From Casuarius casuarius (Eukaryota > Chordata > Aves > Casuariiformes > Casuariidae): a stretch of DNA of 64,000 nucleotides. The translations under genes were made by a program, and so were the position numbers. This document shows positions 46,335 to 59,744 of the stretch, one piece after another (the first letter of the stretch is position 1; every line of letters starts with the position of its first letter). The notes beneath the pieces were generated by a model. It had not been told where the DNA came from. It saw only the letters and a list, made by a program, of their open reading frames with translations, and made no database searches. The stretch spans positions 5,956,266 through 6,020,265 of the forward strand of contig PTFA01000005.1 of assembly GCA_003342895.1 (NCBI GenBank). Direction: 5' to 3'.

Positions 46335-48894
46335 ACTTCGTGAGTAGAGTTAGAACTTTCCAACATCTGGGTACTCTAAGAAAACTTGGTTTTACGTTAA
46401 TATCTATTTGAAAATGCCGATACTAGCTCTCCCCATCATCACTACTGTGACTGACCTCCAGAGGCCAAAGTTTAGGCAAGTAGAAGTATAACAATTACTT
46501 AACTTTGGAAAAATGGTTTGGAAATGATTTCTGGGTGTTTGACTGTAGCCCAGTATGTGGCAGTCTGTCTGATCAAATTAATTATGAATGAGAAGATGTG
46601 CTGCAGCTCCAGCATACTTTTTCATATGAAGGTATGGCCTTTCAAGCAATACTACTGAGCCCTGATCCTCTCAGAAGTCTGGAGCTGAAGAGCACATCAC
46701 TCTGCCCAGCAGTAGTTATCAGTCTCCTCCAAAGATGAAGGTAGGACTTCTGCCATAAATGCCAGGCAACCTTGGGGAGCCTGTGAACTTTTTGTCCCGA
46801 CCTTGCTCAATAGAGTGGCATTCCTTTCAGCAGGGGAGTTGGGAGGTAAAGCAGCAGCGTTTTTTAAGAGATTGTCTTTTTTTTTCCCCCCCAACATAAC
46901 TAGACAGTCCCCTAGAACTCACCAGTAAAAGCACTAGCTGTTCAGGGATGTCTCAAACCTATGTGTTAGGTTACTTTTGTGTCATTTCACCCTCCATCCA
47001 GCATTAGCCAAAGTGCATTACCAAACCTATTCGCAATTTCTCCTCCTTTCTCTTCTAGGGTAAGCATAACTAAAGTGCCTACAGCGATGTTTCAGGTTGT
47101 GTATCACAAGAGTTTTCAGATGCACAACATGTCCACCTTCCTACATCTTTGTCAAGCCTTATCTAATACTTTTGATAAAGACCCTACAATTCTGAAACTG
47201 TAAGTACAAGCTCCTTACACTGTTTTGTGGGGTTGGATCCGGGGGTAGAGGAATATGTGCGTGCTCATGCAAGCATCTTTGTTCTATGGAAGCCTTTCCT
47301 AAATGAGTATTGCTTGAATCAGTAGTTAAAAGTAATACAAAGCGGAAGAATTTGAGAAATTTCTGTGAATGCTTCCTTTGATTCTCCTGTGTTGGTGCTT
47401 ATCTTGATATGTACGTGTTTGGATGCTAATCCTACATCTCAGGAGATTGGTAAGTGTCTCCTTTGACCACCTATGCAATGGTGTGCAGGTGTCTATGAAA
47501 GCAAATGTAACTGGGAAATCAGAAGGTACTCCTGGAGCACACTGCAAATATCAGACTGTGACTGGTTTTTTAGGTTTAAGATTACTGCAAGGAGAAGGAA
47601 AACTTCTGTCTGAGATTACAGTAGCTCAGTAAACTGTTTAGGGACAAGCTGTCTTGGTTCTGAATAGTTTAAAATGTACTGAATTGCATGTGATGGAACA
47701 GTAGGTGAATCGGTGAAGTCTGCATTTAGGACCTTGATGTTCTTGCTCAGCTGTCAGGGGGAGGAAATAGGAAGTACACCAGTGCCTGTTATCCTTGTGG
47801 ACCATGGAAATAACAATGCAATCCAGAGTGTACAAGTGTGATGACAGCAGACAAGAATGAGATTACTTAGATGTACTATTTACAGCTTCTTTCCTTTTTT
47901 TATAATTTAGCAAGTAAAGTTTGGGGGATTCAGGATGGGTTGATTTCTCTGAACTCTCAAATTCCAAGACCGGCTCAGAGAAAACCTACACTCAGAGATC
48001 TAAATCCCACTCTTTCCAGTTTGTCAGGCAGGACCAGTTTCCAGAAACTCACTCTGATCTCACTCAAGTCTGCTCTTGATTGTATGGGGAAGAAAAGCAA
48101 CACTGGGCTGACAAAGCCTGGTTCTTACCTGCAGCTAATACCAAAGATGACAAAGCTATTCAGCCAGGAGGATGGGAGTATCAGAGAAGCAGTTTCATCA
48201 GGGCTTGCTCCACTATCCATTAACCTCTTCTTCATCTTCTTTGTGCTCTCCTGTAACTGTTGCATCCTTCTGGGAACAGTAATGTTTTGTTTCTTCCAGT
48301 CAGAGGCAGGTTCATCCTAGGACTGCTTGTTACAAGGCATGGCAACAAGTAGGACAGACTGAAGCATACAGCTGTGGTTCCTGCTGTTGATGTGCGAAGG
48401 AGCTGTTGCAGTGGAAGACATAAAGGTGGGAGCTGTGCCTGCAACAGCAGGCATGTGTGGTGGTGTACCAGTAGGAGCAGTTCCTTATTAGTGCATGCCT
48501 CTGAAATGTCAGGTGAGCATGTGTATAGGGCTGATAGGTGTCTCTGCTGGAGATGGCCTTTCTCTGCATAGTTTTGTTTCTCTGCACGTGCGGTGCTGTT
48601 CTGGGCAACCAGAACACACAGGTACCTTTCTGAAACACTGTGCTCTCAGGGACTTTCAGGGCTGGCTTTCTTGAGGAAAGGAGGGTTTGGGGGGAATATG
48701 AAGCTGCTGCACTAGGACCTCAATGACACCCCAGTTCTGAGGGAATCTGGCCTTTGCTTTTAGGTGTTGAAATACAGGTCGCTTTATATGCTTGGTTCTG
48801 CTGTGCTATGCCACTTGCTCTGGCTGCTGTTTTGCTGTCAGTTGGATGAGGATATTTTCCTGTCTTCTAAGACTTTGCTGGCCACAGGTTTTCC

Positions 48895-48913
48895 TTTTTT
48901 TTTTTTTTTTTTT
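48895..48913. repeat. T19 homopolymer
   Basis: An uninterrupted T run; no retroelement body was recognised beside it. Confidence 0.9.
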
Positions 48914-50929
48914 AATTGCCTTTACTTCTTACAGAGGCAGGTAGCAGGGAGTTGGTTTAGGAGTTTTATCATAAGACAAGGTCCTGTTTTGCCAGACTTG
49001 TTCTTTTCTTCCATACTTCCACTATGTTTCACCTCAGGTTACCCATTCATTCTCAAATGTACAGGGCCAGATTCTTCCCTGCTCTGTCCCTAATCCATTC
49101 CCTTTGCTCCTGCCTTTGTGGTAGCTTGTCTCAATGCCTAGAAAAGGAGCCAGTATTCTCTGTGCTAACAAAGTGAGCATTGTAATGCAATTGCAGAGTG
49201 TGTGGATGTGACTGCCGACAGACAGACTATTCCTTCTGCTAGGGTGTGGATTAAAGCTCAAGGTGACTTTGTTCCTGCATAAATTCACTAACTTCCCTTG
49301 GGAACTGAAGGGGCAGGGACAGGAGGGGAGAAGTATGATAAATGAAAGTGTTGGAAGGAAATGCACTTGCATAGCATGCGCTACCAGAGCATAAATGTGT
49401 GCTCTGTAAGGAGCTTTCAACATAGTTTAAGGTAGCTCTCCTACTTTAACAGCCAATGTTTAGCTGAGAACTTGAGCATGGCTCTCTGCAGGCTGCTGTC
49501 CTGGTGTAATTGCCTGGCTAAGTGGATTAGCAAGCAGCAATGTGGCTTGTTCAGGGTTAGGCAGGCTTTGAGGGGTGCAAGGAAAGCACTCTTCCTTGCA
49601 AAAGGATGACAGGGAGGAAGGCAGCCTTTGCTACAGAAAACAGCATTGCTCTCTACTAGTTGGACCTGTTCGACATTGAAAACTGTGGTAAGCTGTTGAG
49701 TTGTCATCATGTGCACTTTCTGGGAAAGGTCCCATAGAAACAGTTCCTTTCAGAGCTAGCACTTGTGCTTATCTGCTGCAAGGTGGGTATCATGACAACA
49801 AATCACACCTCAGGACACTTTTTCATTGCCTTTGTTGCTATGGGAATCTGTATCTTCCACAGCTTTGTCTTCTGTGAAAAAGAGAAATATTGTTACATTG
49901 CCAATACGTAACTTCCAAAACATGCTGGGGCTGAGAGGGGTTGCGGTCTGCCATGTAGCAGGTGGAACAATGTTCATGGTGGGGACAGGACTGTGAAGTC
50001 TTCTGTCTTCAAATCTCATTATGCCTTGCACGTCCCTCTGTGGTAGTTATCACGTCTATTTTACAGAGTGATGATGCAAAGTACAAAGCAGTTAAGCAAG
50101 TTGGCCTGGGTAAGACACGCTGTCGTGCAGCCCTGGGTGTCAGACACACAGCTGTCTTATCTTGCTTGAGCCCCAGGACTGTGACCTAACCTTGCATATA
50201 CTTTACAGTATAGGGAGAAGAATCTGGGTCACATGCAAGTCTGACACGCTAAAACATGACATTGTTTTTAACAGAAAGTCTGGCATGTCCCAGCAGTTCG
50301 AATGCCAATCCAGCGAGGATTCAGATGCGATCCCCTGGCTTTCTGAGAGAGGGAGGTTGGGGCCTTGCAGGGGTGCACCCAACTTCTGGGAAGAGGTGCT
50401 TGGTTTTGGCTCCCTCCCCAGGCAACTGAACCAGCTCCCAACAGGGTGCGGTGGGAGCTGCATGGCTGATCCTTCATGACTGGAGGGTGAAGGAACTGTG
50501 CAGCCCTTGCAGGGATACAAAAAGTTACAGTGGAGCAGGAGACCAGTCAGGATCCTAACCCAGCAATCTGCTTAAATCAGCGTGGGCTTTCTGCTGTGCT
50601 TTATTTCATGACCAAGCCCTATCAAGTCTGGTACAGACAGAATGGAAACTGTATTTACAAAGCAAGCTCTAATTCTTACAGGAAATGGTTCCGTCTTTGG
50701 AATTTTCCATGTTGTTAATGGAGCCAAGTCACTCACTCTGAAGGCATCCTGAGGTGATACAAGAAATCAGCTCTTAGTTCAGATAGCTTCCTTCACTTGT
50801 AACGTGCGTTTTGTTACTTCCTCCCAGCCTTTGTTTGTGTCATCTCTGTAGACCGTAACTGATCTCTATTTTAGCTACAATTCTGCAGTGGATTCTGATA
50901 CCAAATTAGAGATATCTATCTGCACAAAA

Positions 50930-51096
50930 CTCCTGTGAAATAAAGAAGTTGTGTTATTTCCATTGTGTGAATGAGGAACTGAGTCAGCAGGAGGCTAAAT
51001 GACACATCTGAGGTTACCCAAGAGAACTGAGCATTGCTGGGAATTGAACCTGGGTGTTCCAGTCCCAGGCTAATATCTTAATCACTGCACTGTGTA
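50930..51096 (+). mobile_element. MIR-like SINE fragment
   Basis: The order of segments matches the MIR core and 3' half: CTCCTGTGAAATA, TTATTTCCAT, GAATGAGGAACTGAG near 50970, GGCTAAATGACACAT near 50993, GAGGTTACCCAAG near 51010, GGGAATTGAACCTGGG near 51039, and AATCACTGCACTGT at the end. The tRNA-derived 5' head is not clear. Confidence 0.8.
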
Positions 51097-51724
51097 ATGT
51101 TTTAATTTGGGGCATCGCTTGCACTGTGCCTATGGCCTTTGATCTCAGCCTGGGCCCTTGGACTCTGAAGCAAGTAATAAGTGCAGTAAAACTCTTCTAA
51201 GGAGAAAGACTGACTTATCTTGAGCTCTAAACTTTTGGCACTGGAAGGGAAAGTAGAATTTGAACTGGTCTATAGAAATAATGCTACAATTACAGCTGAG
51301 TGCTGTTGCTTAGATTTTGGTGTTTGTGGTGCCACACTCCCTTCAGGAAGTGAATATTATGGCTCCAGCTGAAAAAAAGTTCATACTTGTATCTAACTTG
51401 ATGTAGGTTTTGTAACTTCACTAAAAATAATACACTCTTTCAAACTTTGCTGCTTCAAGCTATGCTAAGACTCTTCCTCTCAGTGTTTAGTCATTCAAAG
51501 TAAACTTGGTTAAATGTAGAAATATATACAGTAAAATGTGTAATTTTAGGGCACTAGGAGAAAGAAATACAAGCAGTCCAACCTTATGTAGAAATGACAC
51601 ATGGTTCTCAGTGTGCTGTATTTTTAAATATAAAATAAAACATTTCTGTAATAAGGGGGTTTGTGTCATTTAAAAATGACAATTCACAATACACAAGGAA
51701 GTTTTACTTTCTTGTCTGAAGACG

Positions 51725-51785
51725 GATGACTTTGTGTTTGTGTGTATGTGTGTGTTTTCATATAGTTATATATGTATATACAATG
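51725..51785. repeat. TG/TA-rich low-complexity tract
   Basis: The tract contains GTTTGTGTGTATGTGTGTGTT and then TATATGTATATAC. It is an imperfect simple repeat. Confidence 0.8.
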
Positions 51786-52389
51786 TTCACACTGTTTTTA
51801 GCTTGGACACTTTTCCAGGTTTCCCATGTTTTTCCATGTTTCTCCATCCCTAACTTGTGTTGTTTACTTTTCAAGGGTATTCATTACAAAATCCACTTGA
51901 ACTTGTATACTACTAATTTTACAGAAAGTGGCTTCAGTTACAACTTGAAGCTATTTTCATTGTCCTTGGCCTCTGTCCATGAACGGGCCTTCCTGAAGTT
52001 GTCCAGAACGTTGAAGTAAAATGACTGGATAAAAACAATGAATAACAGGGTGTGGGCAGTTAGTGAAACAACACGAAATATTGTCAATGGAATACACTGA
52101 GAAGAAACTTGGATTAGTCGAGCTACCTGCACATCATTGCTGAGTTCTTAGAAAATGACAATGATGTAGTCATTTAGCCACAGCGAAATGGTACAACTTC
52201 AAAGCTCTGTGAATAATAAAAGTCATGCCTGCCACTGTCTGCTTACTCAGCCTTGGGGGAAAGAAAGAAAGTATGAAACCAGCAGCGAGAGATTTATACT
52301 CACAAACAAGATGAGTCTTAGGCTGAGATGTGTTAGGAATTAGTCATGTGTCAGCCTGGGTTTCTGAATTTGCTCAGCCACCTGTCTTG

Positions 52390-52625
52390 TGGTCGCTGAG
52401 CCTTTACCTGACGTCCAGGAAGTTGTGTAAGACGGGAGAAGCAGGAAATGAGAGGTGTCGGGGAAGAGAAACTCTGAACGGCTCCGTCGCGTCAGGGTGT
52501 TCTGGAAACTCGGAGCCGAGTGGCGCGAGGCCCTCGGCCGTGGGTGGGGAGGGCTGGCTCCGATGCCGGGGCAAAGCTTTGCCGAGGGTAGGCTGCTTCG
52601 GCTTCTGCACGCGGGGCTTTATATG
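52390..52625. promoter_or_regulatory. Isolated CpG-dense patch (orphan CpG island)
   Basis: About 20 CpG dinucleotides fall in roughly 230 bases, in a surrounding that is CpG-poor. A TATA-like TTTATATG lies at the right edge near 52618. No gene is attached to it in the window. It could be the promoter of a non-coding RNA, an alternative start of a downstream gene, or an orphan island. Confidence 0.5.
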
Positions 52626-54411
52626 GGAACCTGCTGCCAAGGGCTAAGCTCGCGTTTCCAGCAAACAGGCTAATGACACTTAGGAAGTGCAGTTCTGACG
52701 AACCGTTTGAAGAAGGATTTGCACAAAAGGTGCCTTTATGGGCCTGGGGTTTCTCATTCAGCAGCTTCTCTGAAATGGACACCTCCGTAAGGAATTCTTT
52801 TACCTTTGCCAGAAAGAAGTAGAAAAAGGCCACCTTATTGTTCTTGGACTTTTCAAAACCACTTTCCCTCCTCAAAACTGTATGGCCAGTGGGGGGCTGC
52901 TTTGTTGTCATTTTTCTTTCATGAGCTTGGGGGTGGGTTAACTGGATTTTAGAACACCTTCCTAGAGCCTTTCCCTTATTGTACAGCCATATAGTTCTGC
53001 TGACAGGCAGTAAACTAGCACTTAAAACACCCTTTCTGGCCAGTCCCGAGCCCCCTGCTTTTCCCCCTCATTCTCTCCCCTGCTGCAGCGCTCGGCCCTG
53101 CTGTGCTGCTTTCCTCCCATCTGGTGGAGACAGACGCACAAAGGTCCAGCCAGCAGCCTCGGTGTTTCCCAGCACTTTAATGACCCTCATTCCCAGAGGA
53201 TCAGGGGCTGCTGTGCCCAGGGCCCTGCTTGGCATGTTTTCTCCCTGCAGTGAGCCTCAGACACTGTGTGCTGCAGCTGCCTACCCAAAGCCAGGCCCTT
53301 TCCTTCGCTTGTTTTTTGGCCTGAAGCCCATCAGCGCTGCTGTTTCACCCGCTGCCATGGTCCCTGCCAGAGCAGATGCCTGAGCACAGTCCTTTGGGGG
53401 CCCATCACGCGTGGGGTGCCGGTGCTAGGGTGAGCAGGCAGGGCAAGGCAGCTGTGGTGGGAAACAGCACTGGGACAGGAGCCTGGGAGGAGCAGTGCCA
53501 TGCAGAGGTGGCACCCAACTGTTCCCACCCCCCAAAACACTACGCCCAATGCAGGGGGAGTGAGAAATGCTGCCACTGCAAGGTTGGCGTCACACCAGGA
53601 ACTTAAAGGGCCTGAGCAGTGGCTGGATTTATTCGTGAGATCTGGGGTTTCCAGCATTTTATTTTCTCTAATGTTATGGATGTCTTCAGTTGCAAAGCAC
53701 GCTAAGAGTGACAGATGCTGTACAAGCGTAGGACTATTATAAATCTCTTTTTCTTTCTACCAGATACCATGTTGGTGAGGTGCACAGGATACAGCCTATG
53801 CAATTGTATGGGAGGGCACAAGGCTATGGGCTAACTGGCAGGGAATACAGGGGTGCTTGCTTGCACCCTGTACTGGCATTTTTGCCAATAGGCAAAATGC
53901 TGCATAGATCTGATCTAAAAAGCTTGGAGAAGTCAGTGCAAGAAAACCTGTGTTGGCTCAAGTCTTTTAAGAGCCAGGTAATGTTCATAAATCTGAGCAG
54001 AAGGGCAATTCTGACATAATGGCTGCTTTTAATCAATGAATGAACATCTTGCAGGTGAGGCCAGCTACTCACAGCGCTCACTGCCTTGGGTACCCGCAAA
54101 GGGAGCCCTTCAAACTCACATTATCTAGCGCTGCCTGCAAAGCTCCAGAGGCTTGTTTTGAGTTCGGGCTGCTTTAATGTTTGACAGGTGCAGGTGCACC
54201 TCCACAACGAAGGTGGTGGAGCAGAAAGCTTGCGGTAGTCAAAGGAGAAGGATTTTAAAGTGTTTGCTGCAGACACTTCTTGAAATGTCAGTATAGCATC
54301 ATCTTGCCTGTGCTTTTCAGAAGCAGTAAAGGCCAACTTATACAAAAATCTTCCACTGGAGGTAATGGGAGCTGTACCTATCAGTCTTTTCAGTGGCTAG
54401 GAATTAATATT

Positions 54412-54570
54412 GAGTATTTTATCCTTTAAAATGCTTGGCAAACATTAACTAATCCTCTCAACACCCTTCTGAGGTAGGTAAATATATTACTCTCTCACAG
54501 GTGCAGGAACTGAAGAGGAAAAGTTTTGTGATTTACTTAAAGCCACAGTAGGAATCAGATGGGGATAAAA
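54412..54570 (+). mobile_element. MIR-like SINE fragment
   Basis: GCTTGGCAAACATTAACTAA near 54433, CCTCTCAACACCCTTCTGAG near 54454, GGTAGGTAAATAT, CACAGGTGCAGGAACTGAAG near 54497 and AAAGCCACAGTAGGAATCAG follow the MIR consensus order. The copy is truncated at both ends. Confidence 0.8.
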
Positions 54571-55299
54571 ACTGGGGGAGTTTTTTACACCTCATGCCTG
54601 TGCTTGGGTTTGCTGAACTAGCTGCCTCTCAGCCAGTGTTGCTTTATAAACTTGGTGGTAGGCAAGAGTGCTAGGGTCTTCTTTTGTTGCAGTGCTGTAA
54701 AGAGCAAAGCAGCTGATGTGTGATGATACTAGCAATCGTACAAACCTTCACACGTGCCGGAGGATCAGCCAGGAGCACAACAAAAGTGAGGGCTTTGGGG
54801 GGCAGGGTTGTCGGGGACCACACAAGTCTGCAAAAGCTCTCCTAGGGCTCTGGAGGATGTAAAGTTTTGGCCAGCCGGCGTCAAGGCAGACTTTCCTATG
54901 AAAGGCTCGTTGCTTCCAAGCTGAGATTGCCAGAGGAGGTGCCTCTCAGGGGGCTTAGCTCTGAGCCGCCAGGCTTTAAAGTGGGTGATAAATGTTGTCT
55001 GCAGAGCTGGCCTTGTTTATCTTTCAGCTTTACATAGCAGATACAGTGACAGGCAGGTCCTGTGTTTGCAGACACAGAGGGAAAGCTGACCACTGGCCCT
55101 TGCTAGTCTGGCCTGATAAAGGGGCTGCTGCTGGGCTTGCCAGTGGAGTCTGCAGTGGGTTAGAGAAAAGGGTAGCCTCAAGGAGTGGTAATTTTTTCTC
55201 CAAGTGTGGCAGATGCTCTTTAGAAGCCAGCGTTTGGTGCTCCTTGCGTACCTCGGGACATTTGCCTCTTCTGCTTTGCAGCTAGGGTTTTAAATGCCG

Positions 55300-55680
55300 T
55301 GCTAGTGAGGAGTTTCTTTTGTTGCACTTAATTACACCACACGTAATCTCTCCGTGCTCCTATTACCACAGCCGTTGGCTGTCTTCTTACTTGTTTTCTC
55401 ATCTCTGACCTGGCCGGCGCTTTAGTTCACAAGTGATCAGATAAAATTCGGCGGGAGCATTTGCGTGTAAAGTCACCCACGCTCTGTGGGGCTGGGGCCT
55501 CTGCCTGCAAAAACAACCGTTGGTTATGTGCCTCAAAGGTAGTGCTGAGAGTAACGCAGGGCTGGAGTATTTACCGAGCGGTCTATGACCGTGGCTGCTT
55601 AAGGGCAGTCCCCATGCACTGCAATGCCCTTGTTTATCGTCCCGGGAACCGTTTCGGGTTAAGTCCGAGGTAGGGCCTCA
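55300..55680. promoter_or_regulatory. Candidate regulatory element, CpG-moderate and repeat-free
   Basis: Unique sequence with a homeobox-type TAATTA near 55330, a GATA core in CAGATAAAA near 55439, and two small palindromes sharing CCGTTGG: AGCCGTTGGCT (about 55370-55380) and AACCGTTGGTT (55515-55525), which contain a MYB-type core. No open frame of interest. Function is inferred only from composition and motifs. Confidence 0.3.
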
Positions 55681-58600
55681 TCTGGGCTATCACTAAGGCT
55701 GTTTGTCAGGCCCTCTGGGGCCTCCCTGTGAGGTTTTTTTTGTCTGAGTCAGGGTATCTGTGCCTGCCGTGCTTGCCCACGGGCTCTCGGGGTGTGCAGG
55801 TTGGGCAGGCTGTGTGTTCAGAGCCTATTTCAGCATGATAGGCTGCTGGGGAAGGTTTCCATCTCTCTAACATTGTGTGCAAGGTCTTTAATTAGAGACA
55901 CTTGGTATACTATTTAAAAGAATATGCTTGCCTGGCCATTTGTAAGGATTTTGTATCCAAGAGTGCCGCAGATTGTAAGCCTTAAATTAAACCATATGTA
56001 TATGGAGCACCTTAGAAAGGGGGTGTTGCAGAAATGGAGTCTATTGTTTTCTCCCTGAATTGTGAGGAAGCTTTTTCCCCATTTGGATTCTTTACTTGTT
56101 AGCCAACTAATATACACTGGGTTTGTTTCAGTCTCCATCTGTTCCAACTTCAGTTTATTCACTGCTCTGTAGGTATTGTACAGTATTCTCTTTCCTTTTT
56201 TTGGATCGGAGAGACTCCCCTTTTCATGGTTCACTTACCCATTTTGTAAGTCTCTGGCTTCCTTGTCAAGTTTTCTCTTTTGTTGTATTAATTGGTCTTA
56301 AATCTATAGTCAGGTGCTGTGCGTGTGCTTCCAGTGTACACCTTAACCATCTGCTGTGCTTCATCTCCATGGCACCCAGGCCAAATTCCAGCTCTGGTAA
56401 TGACATCCTGCCTGCCTGCCTTTTCCCTGCAGTTTTAATTGGCCATGGTGTCTTTTTTACTTTTTGTCCTAATACGCGTCTCTGCTCCATGGTGAGGATA
56501 GATGGATTGGGTGATGAAGGGCTCCTTGGCTGCCAGCACCTACCATGGGGAAAGTTGTCTTGCAGAAGACAGCTCTCCTGCCTCGCAGGACTATACACAA
56601 GACTTGGTGACTGCAATGCAAAAGGAGGAAAACATTGGATTGGAAACATAACACACATTTTCAGCACTGACAGCCATTAAACAGTTTCCTAAGAAGTGCA
56701 GTGAATTTTGCATTCCTTGAAGTCTTTTGTAGGAGCCTAGGTGGCTTTCCGAAATGTATACCATTGTGTCAAGTCCACAAGTTCAGTCCAAACAGAAAGC
56801 AACTGTAGTTCTGTGGAGAACAGAGTAAATGCTGATAATGTTCACTTCTGGCCTTAGCACTCATAAATCTTGCTATATCAGCATAAAGCTCAACTTGTCC
56901 GACAGATCCCAAAGCATATGTGAAGCTCCATGAATTTCACTGAGGCTTTCTTATGCTAGGATTGACCAGTGTAAGTCTGGTTGCATGGACTCTCTGGTGC
57001 TTTATTAGTGAAACAGTTGCCAGCTTCACAACTGGGTTTCAGGAGGACAAAACCAGTATCTGTGTTTGGAAACTGCGATGTGGACCAAACATCTTCCTGT
57101 GTGCGGGGGGGCTGTTGCTATTTTCTCTCTCTCTCTTTTTTTTTGTTTTATACTGGATTCTCCTTTCTGTTGAAAAGCTTCCCTAATGCTCAAAGCTAGC
57201 TTAAAAGTATGTCTTGAACTTTTTATGTACTTTGTTTATTTCTTATCAGTCTGGAACTTTTTTTTTCCCTATGCTAATCCTGTTACTTCTAGTGAAAGCC
57301 TCAGTTCTGGGGCAGGGCAGCAGGGCACTGTGTCATCTGTCATGTTGGACTTAATGTTACAGCTGGATGTAATGGTACAGTCCCTAGTGTTACAGCTGTG
57401 CTCTCGTTGTCATGTTGAGCCATATACTGATTACGGCGAGTGCCCAGGCTGTGTATTTATGTTCTCTCTCTGTTACTGCTTGCTGCTTATCATCTAATCT
57501 CAGTTTTATTGGAGCAGCTTGTGTAGTTTAATGTCAACGGTCAAACCTCCCCTGCCTCAGCATGGTTAGTTGTTCATTTGTGTTGTTTCATTTGGTGTAA
57601 CCTGCCAGGAGATTTCTCTCTACGTGTTGCCAGGGTGGAAGTTTATGGTAGAGAGCCCGTGCCTGCTGCCTTCCTGCTGTGGTCCCCGTGAACCTCACAG
57701 ATGCAGAGCACCTCTCTGCTATCGGCGGCAGTGCCTTTGCCTCAGGCTTTCCGAGAGTGCATGTTTATTCTGCTTTCAGGCATTACTGTGGTGCTCAGCA
57801 AAGCACAGGAGAAACGGGGACAATATCTTTTGCTGCAGGTGGTGGCTGAGAGCCCCAAGCATGGGCCATGCTCTCCTGGGGAGCCTTGTGCCCTGCTGGC
57901 CAAGTTCGCTTCCTTCCCTCTCATGATCCAAAATGTGGTGCTCTTTGCAGATGGTGCTGTGAACTTTCAGAGGAGTCCAAGATCAGCTTCGTCCCCATCC
58001 TCCCCAAATACATTGTGCTCCCTGTATGGATTAAATGTTCCAGAGCATTTTTCAAGATTATGTGCAAAGGTTGTGTTTTGGGCCAAGTTACCCTCTGTTT
58101 TCTCTGAGTTAGGTGAAACATGGATCATTTCTCTGCTGGAGGGCTCCCATCTTAGAGCAGATACAAGCAGTCGTGATGGCTAAGGCAAGGGACTAAATTA
58201 GCAAGCAGGGCTAGCTGTTTGACACAGGGCTGGGGGAGAGGTGCATGCCACAGCGTCTAGCCAGGGCCACCATGAGACTCTTACAGCTCTGCCTCCATTG
58301 TTAGATGAATTTATTCATGCTCAGTTAACTTCCTCCTTTACCTTTCATATAATCTTCCATGCAGGTTAAGGGATGGATTGGGACTCTCATGTGCTTTTAA
58401 ATATTGGTAAAGTGCGTATAAAATGAAATACCCACACGCTTTCTTGCTTGCTGGCACTTTGCTATCCCTTCAGTAGCACTTCTATATTTCAGAGCTGTCT
58501 GTGGGCATGGCCCAGTACTCCTGGTGCCCACTGAGGAGGCAGGTACCTGGTGAGGATGACACCACCACCTGCATCTGACCTAGCTTTTTCTAGCAGGTAA

Positions 58601-59744
58601 ATCTTCTTGGCTGAATGCAGAAACTGAGGCCAGGCCACAGACATCCCGCCAAAAGCAAGGCAACAATTTGTATCACTCATTGCCTCTGTAGGCAAAATGT
58701 CTGCAGGACTTCAAAGACATGGTAGTTTCAACTGGTTTAGAAATACCAAAGGAAGGACTGGGACTGTGGAAATATCCAAGGGAGACAAAAAACTATATCA
58801 CCTCCTTGTCTTGTGTGAACTAGTGAAGGAAACTCCAGGGCTTGTCCCTGAAGAAATCCTCTGACCGTTTTCCGTACAGCCATTTCTGGCCTTCCTTTAA
58901 GCAGTGGCAGGCTGCCTGTGCTGCTCTTCTTCTAGCAGTCAGGGGCAGAGAACTTACGCTGATGTCTCCTCCAGCAAACCAGCAATTGAGCAGGGAGGGG
59001 GGAAGACCAGTTCCTAGCAACAAACAAGTATAGCTAGCAATAAAACTGCAATAAAATTATCTGCGGTTGCACCCTGCACATCCTGATTCAACACATGTCC
59101 TTGGAATATTATAAATCATTTGACTTTTGTGCCTCAAGCTCTTTGGGAAGATGGTGGCCCGCTCTGTGAGGTGTTAGACGTGTATGCATGTGTGTAGGAG
59201 AGTGTCTGCCCTAAAAAATTTAGCTTCCAAATACACAAGACAGGTGGGGAGAAAAGAAGGGCTATGGGTCCCATTTCACTGATAGGGAGTAAACTAATTA
59301 CAGGACAGATTTTTTAAATAATATTTAGAAGCATGATAATGTAGAGAGGTGCCTTCTGTGTTATCCTGAGGAGCTGGTTGCTGGGACACTTCTGAGAACC
59401 ATAGTACAGCCCTTGGTGCATCTCTAAGTGCTTAAGTGGCCTTGAGAATTCAATTCTCAAGAACTTGCCCTACTTGGGAGTTCCACCCAAAGTTTCTGAC
59501 TCCAAAGTAGTCCTTTAACCATGACAGCTGCCTTCATTTCCTATAAGGTGAGATTTTTAGATCAGCAATATATTGGATCAGATTTGATTGTTTCAAACAG
59601 ATGACTTTGTCAGTGCAGCTGGTCAATACTTTGCTTTTTCTTCCTCTCTTGCAGCTCTGATTTCTGTAATGATGTAACAGCTTGTAAATGTTGATGAATT
59701 TATCACTGTTCTCGCTCCTGAGGGGGAGAGAAGCATTCTTCTTG

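Noticed and set aside
47871..48320. 149-codon plus-strand frame
   Set aside because: No conserved segment seen; ends in T-rich low-complexity hydrophobic codons.
56123..56680. 185-codon plus-strand frame in the intergenic region
   Set aside because: No motif, no strong start context or splice flank, and composition like surrounding non-coding DNA.
57701..58183. 160-codon plus-strand frame
   Set aside because: Overlaps other long frames on both strands; no recognisable family segment.
59211..59300. Possible further MIR-like piece (GACAGGTGGGGAG ... CCCATTTCACTGATAGGGAG)
   Set aside because: Only isolated words match and their order is not that of the consensus.
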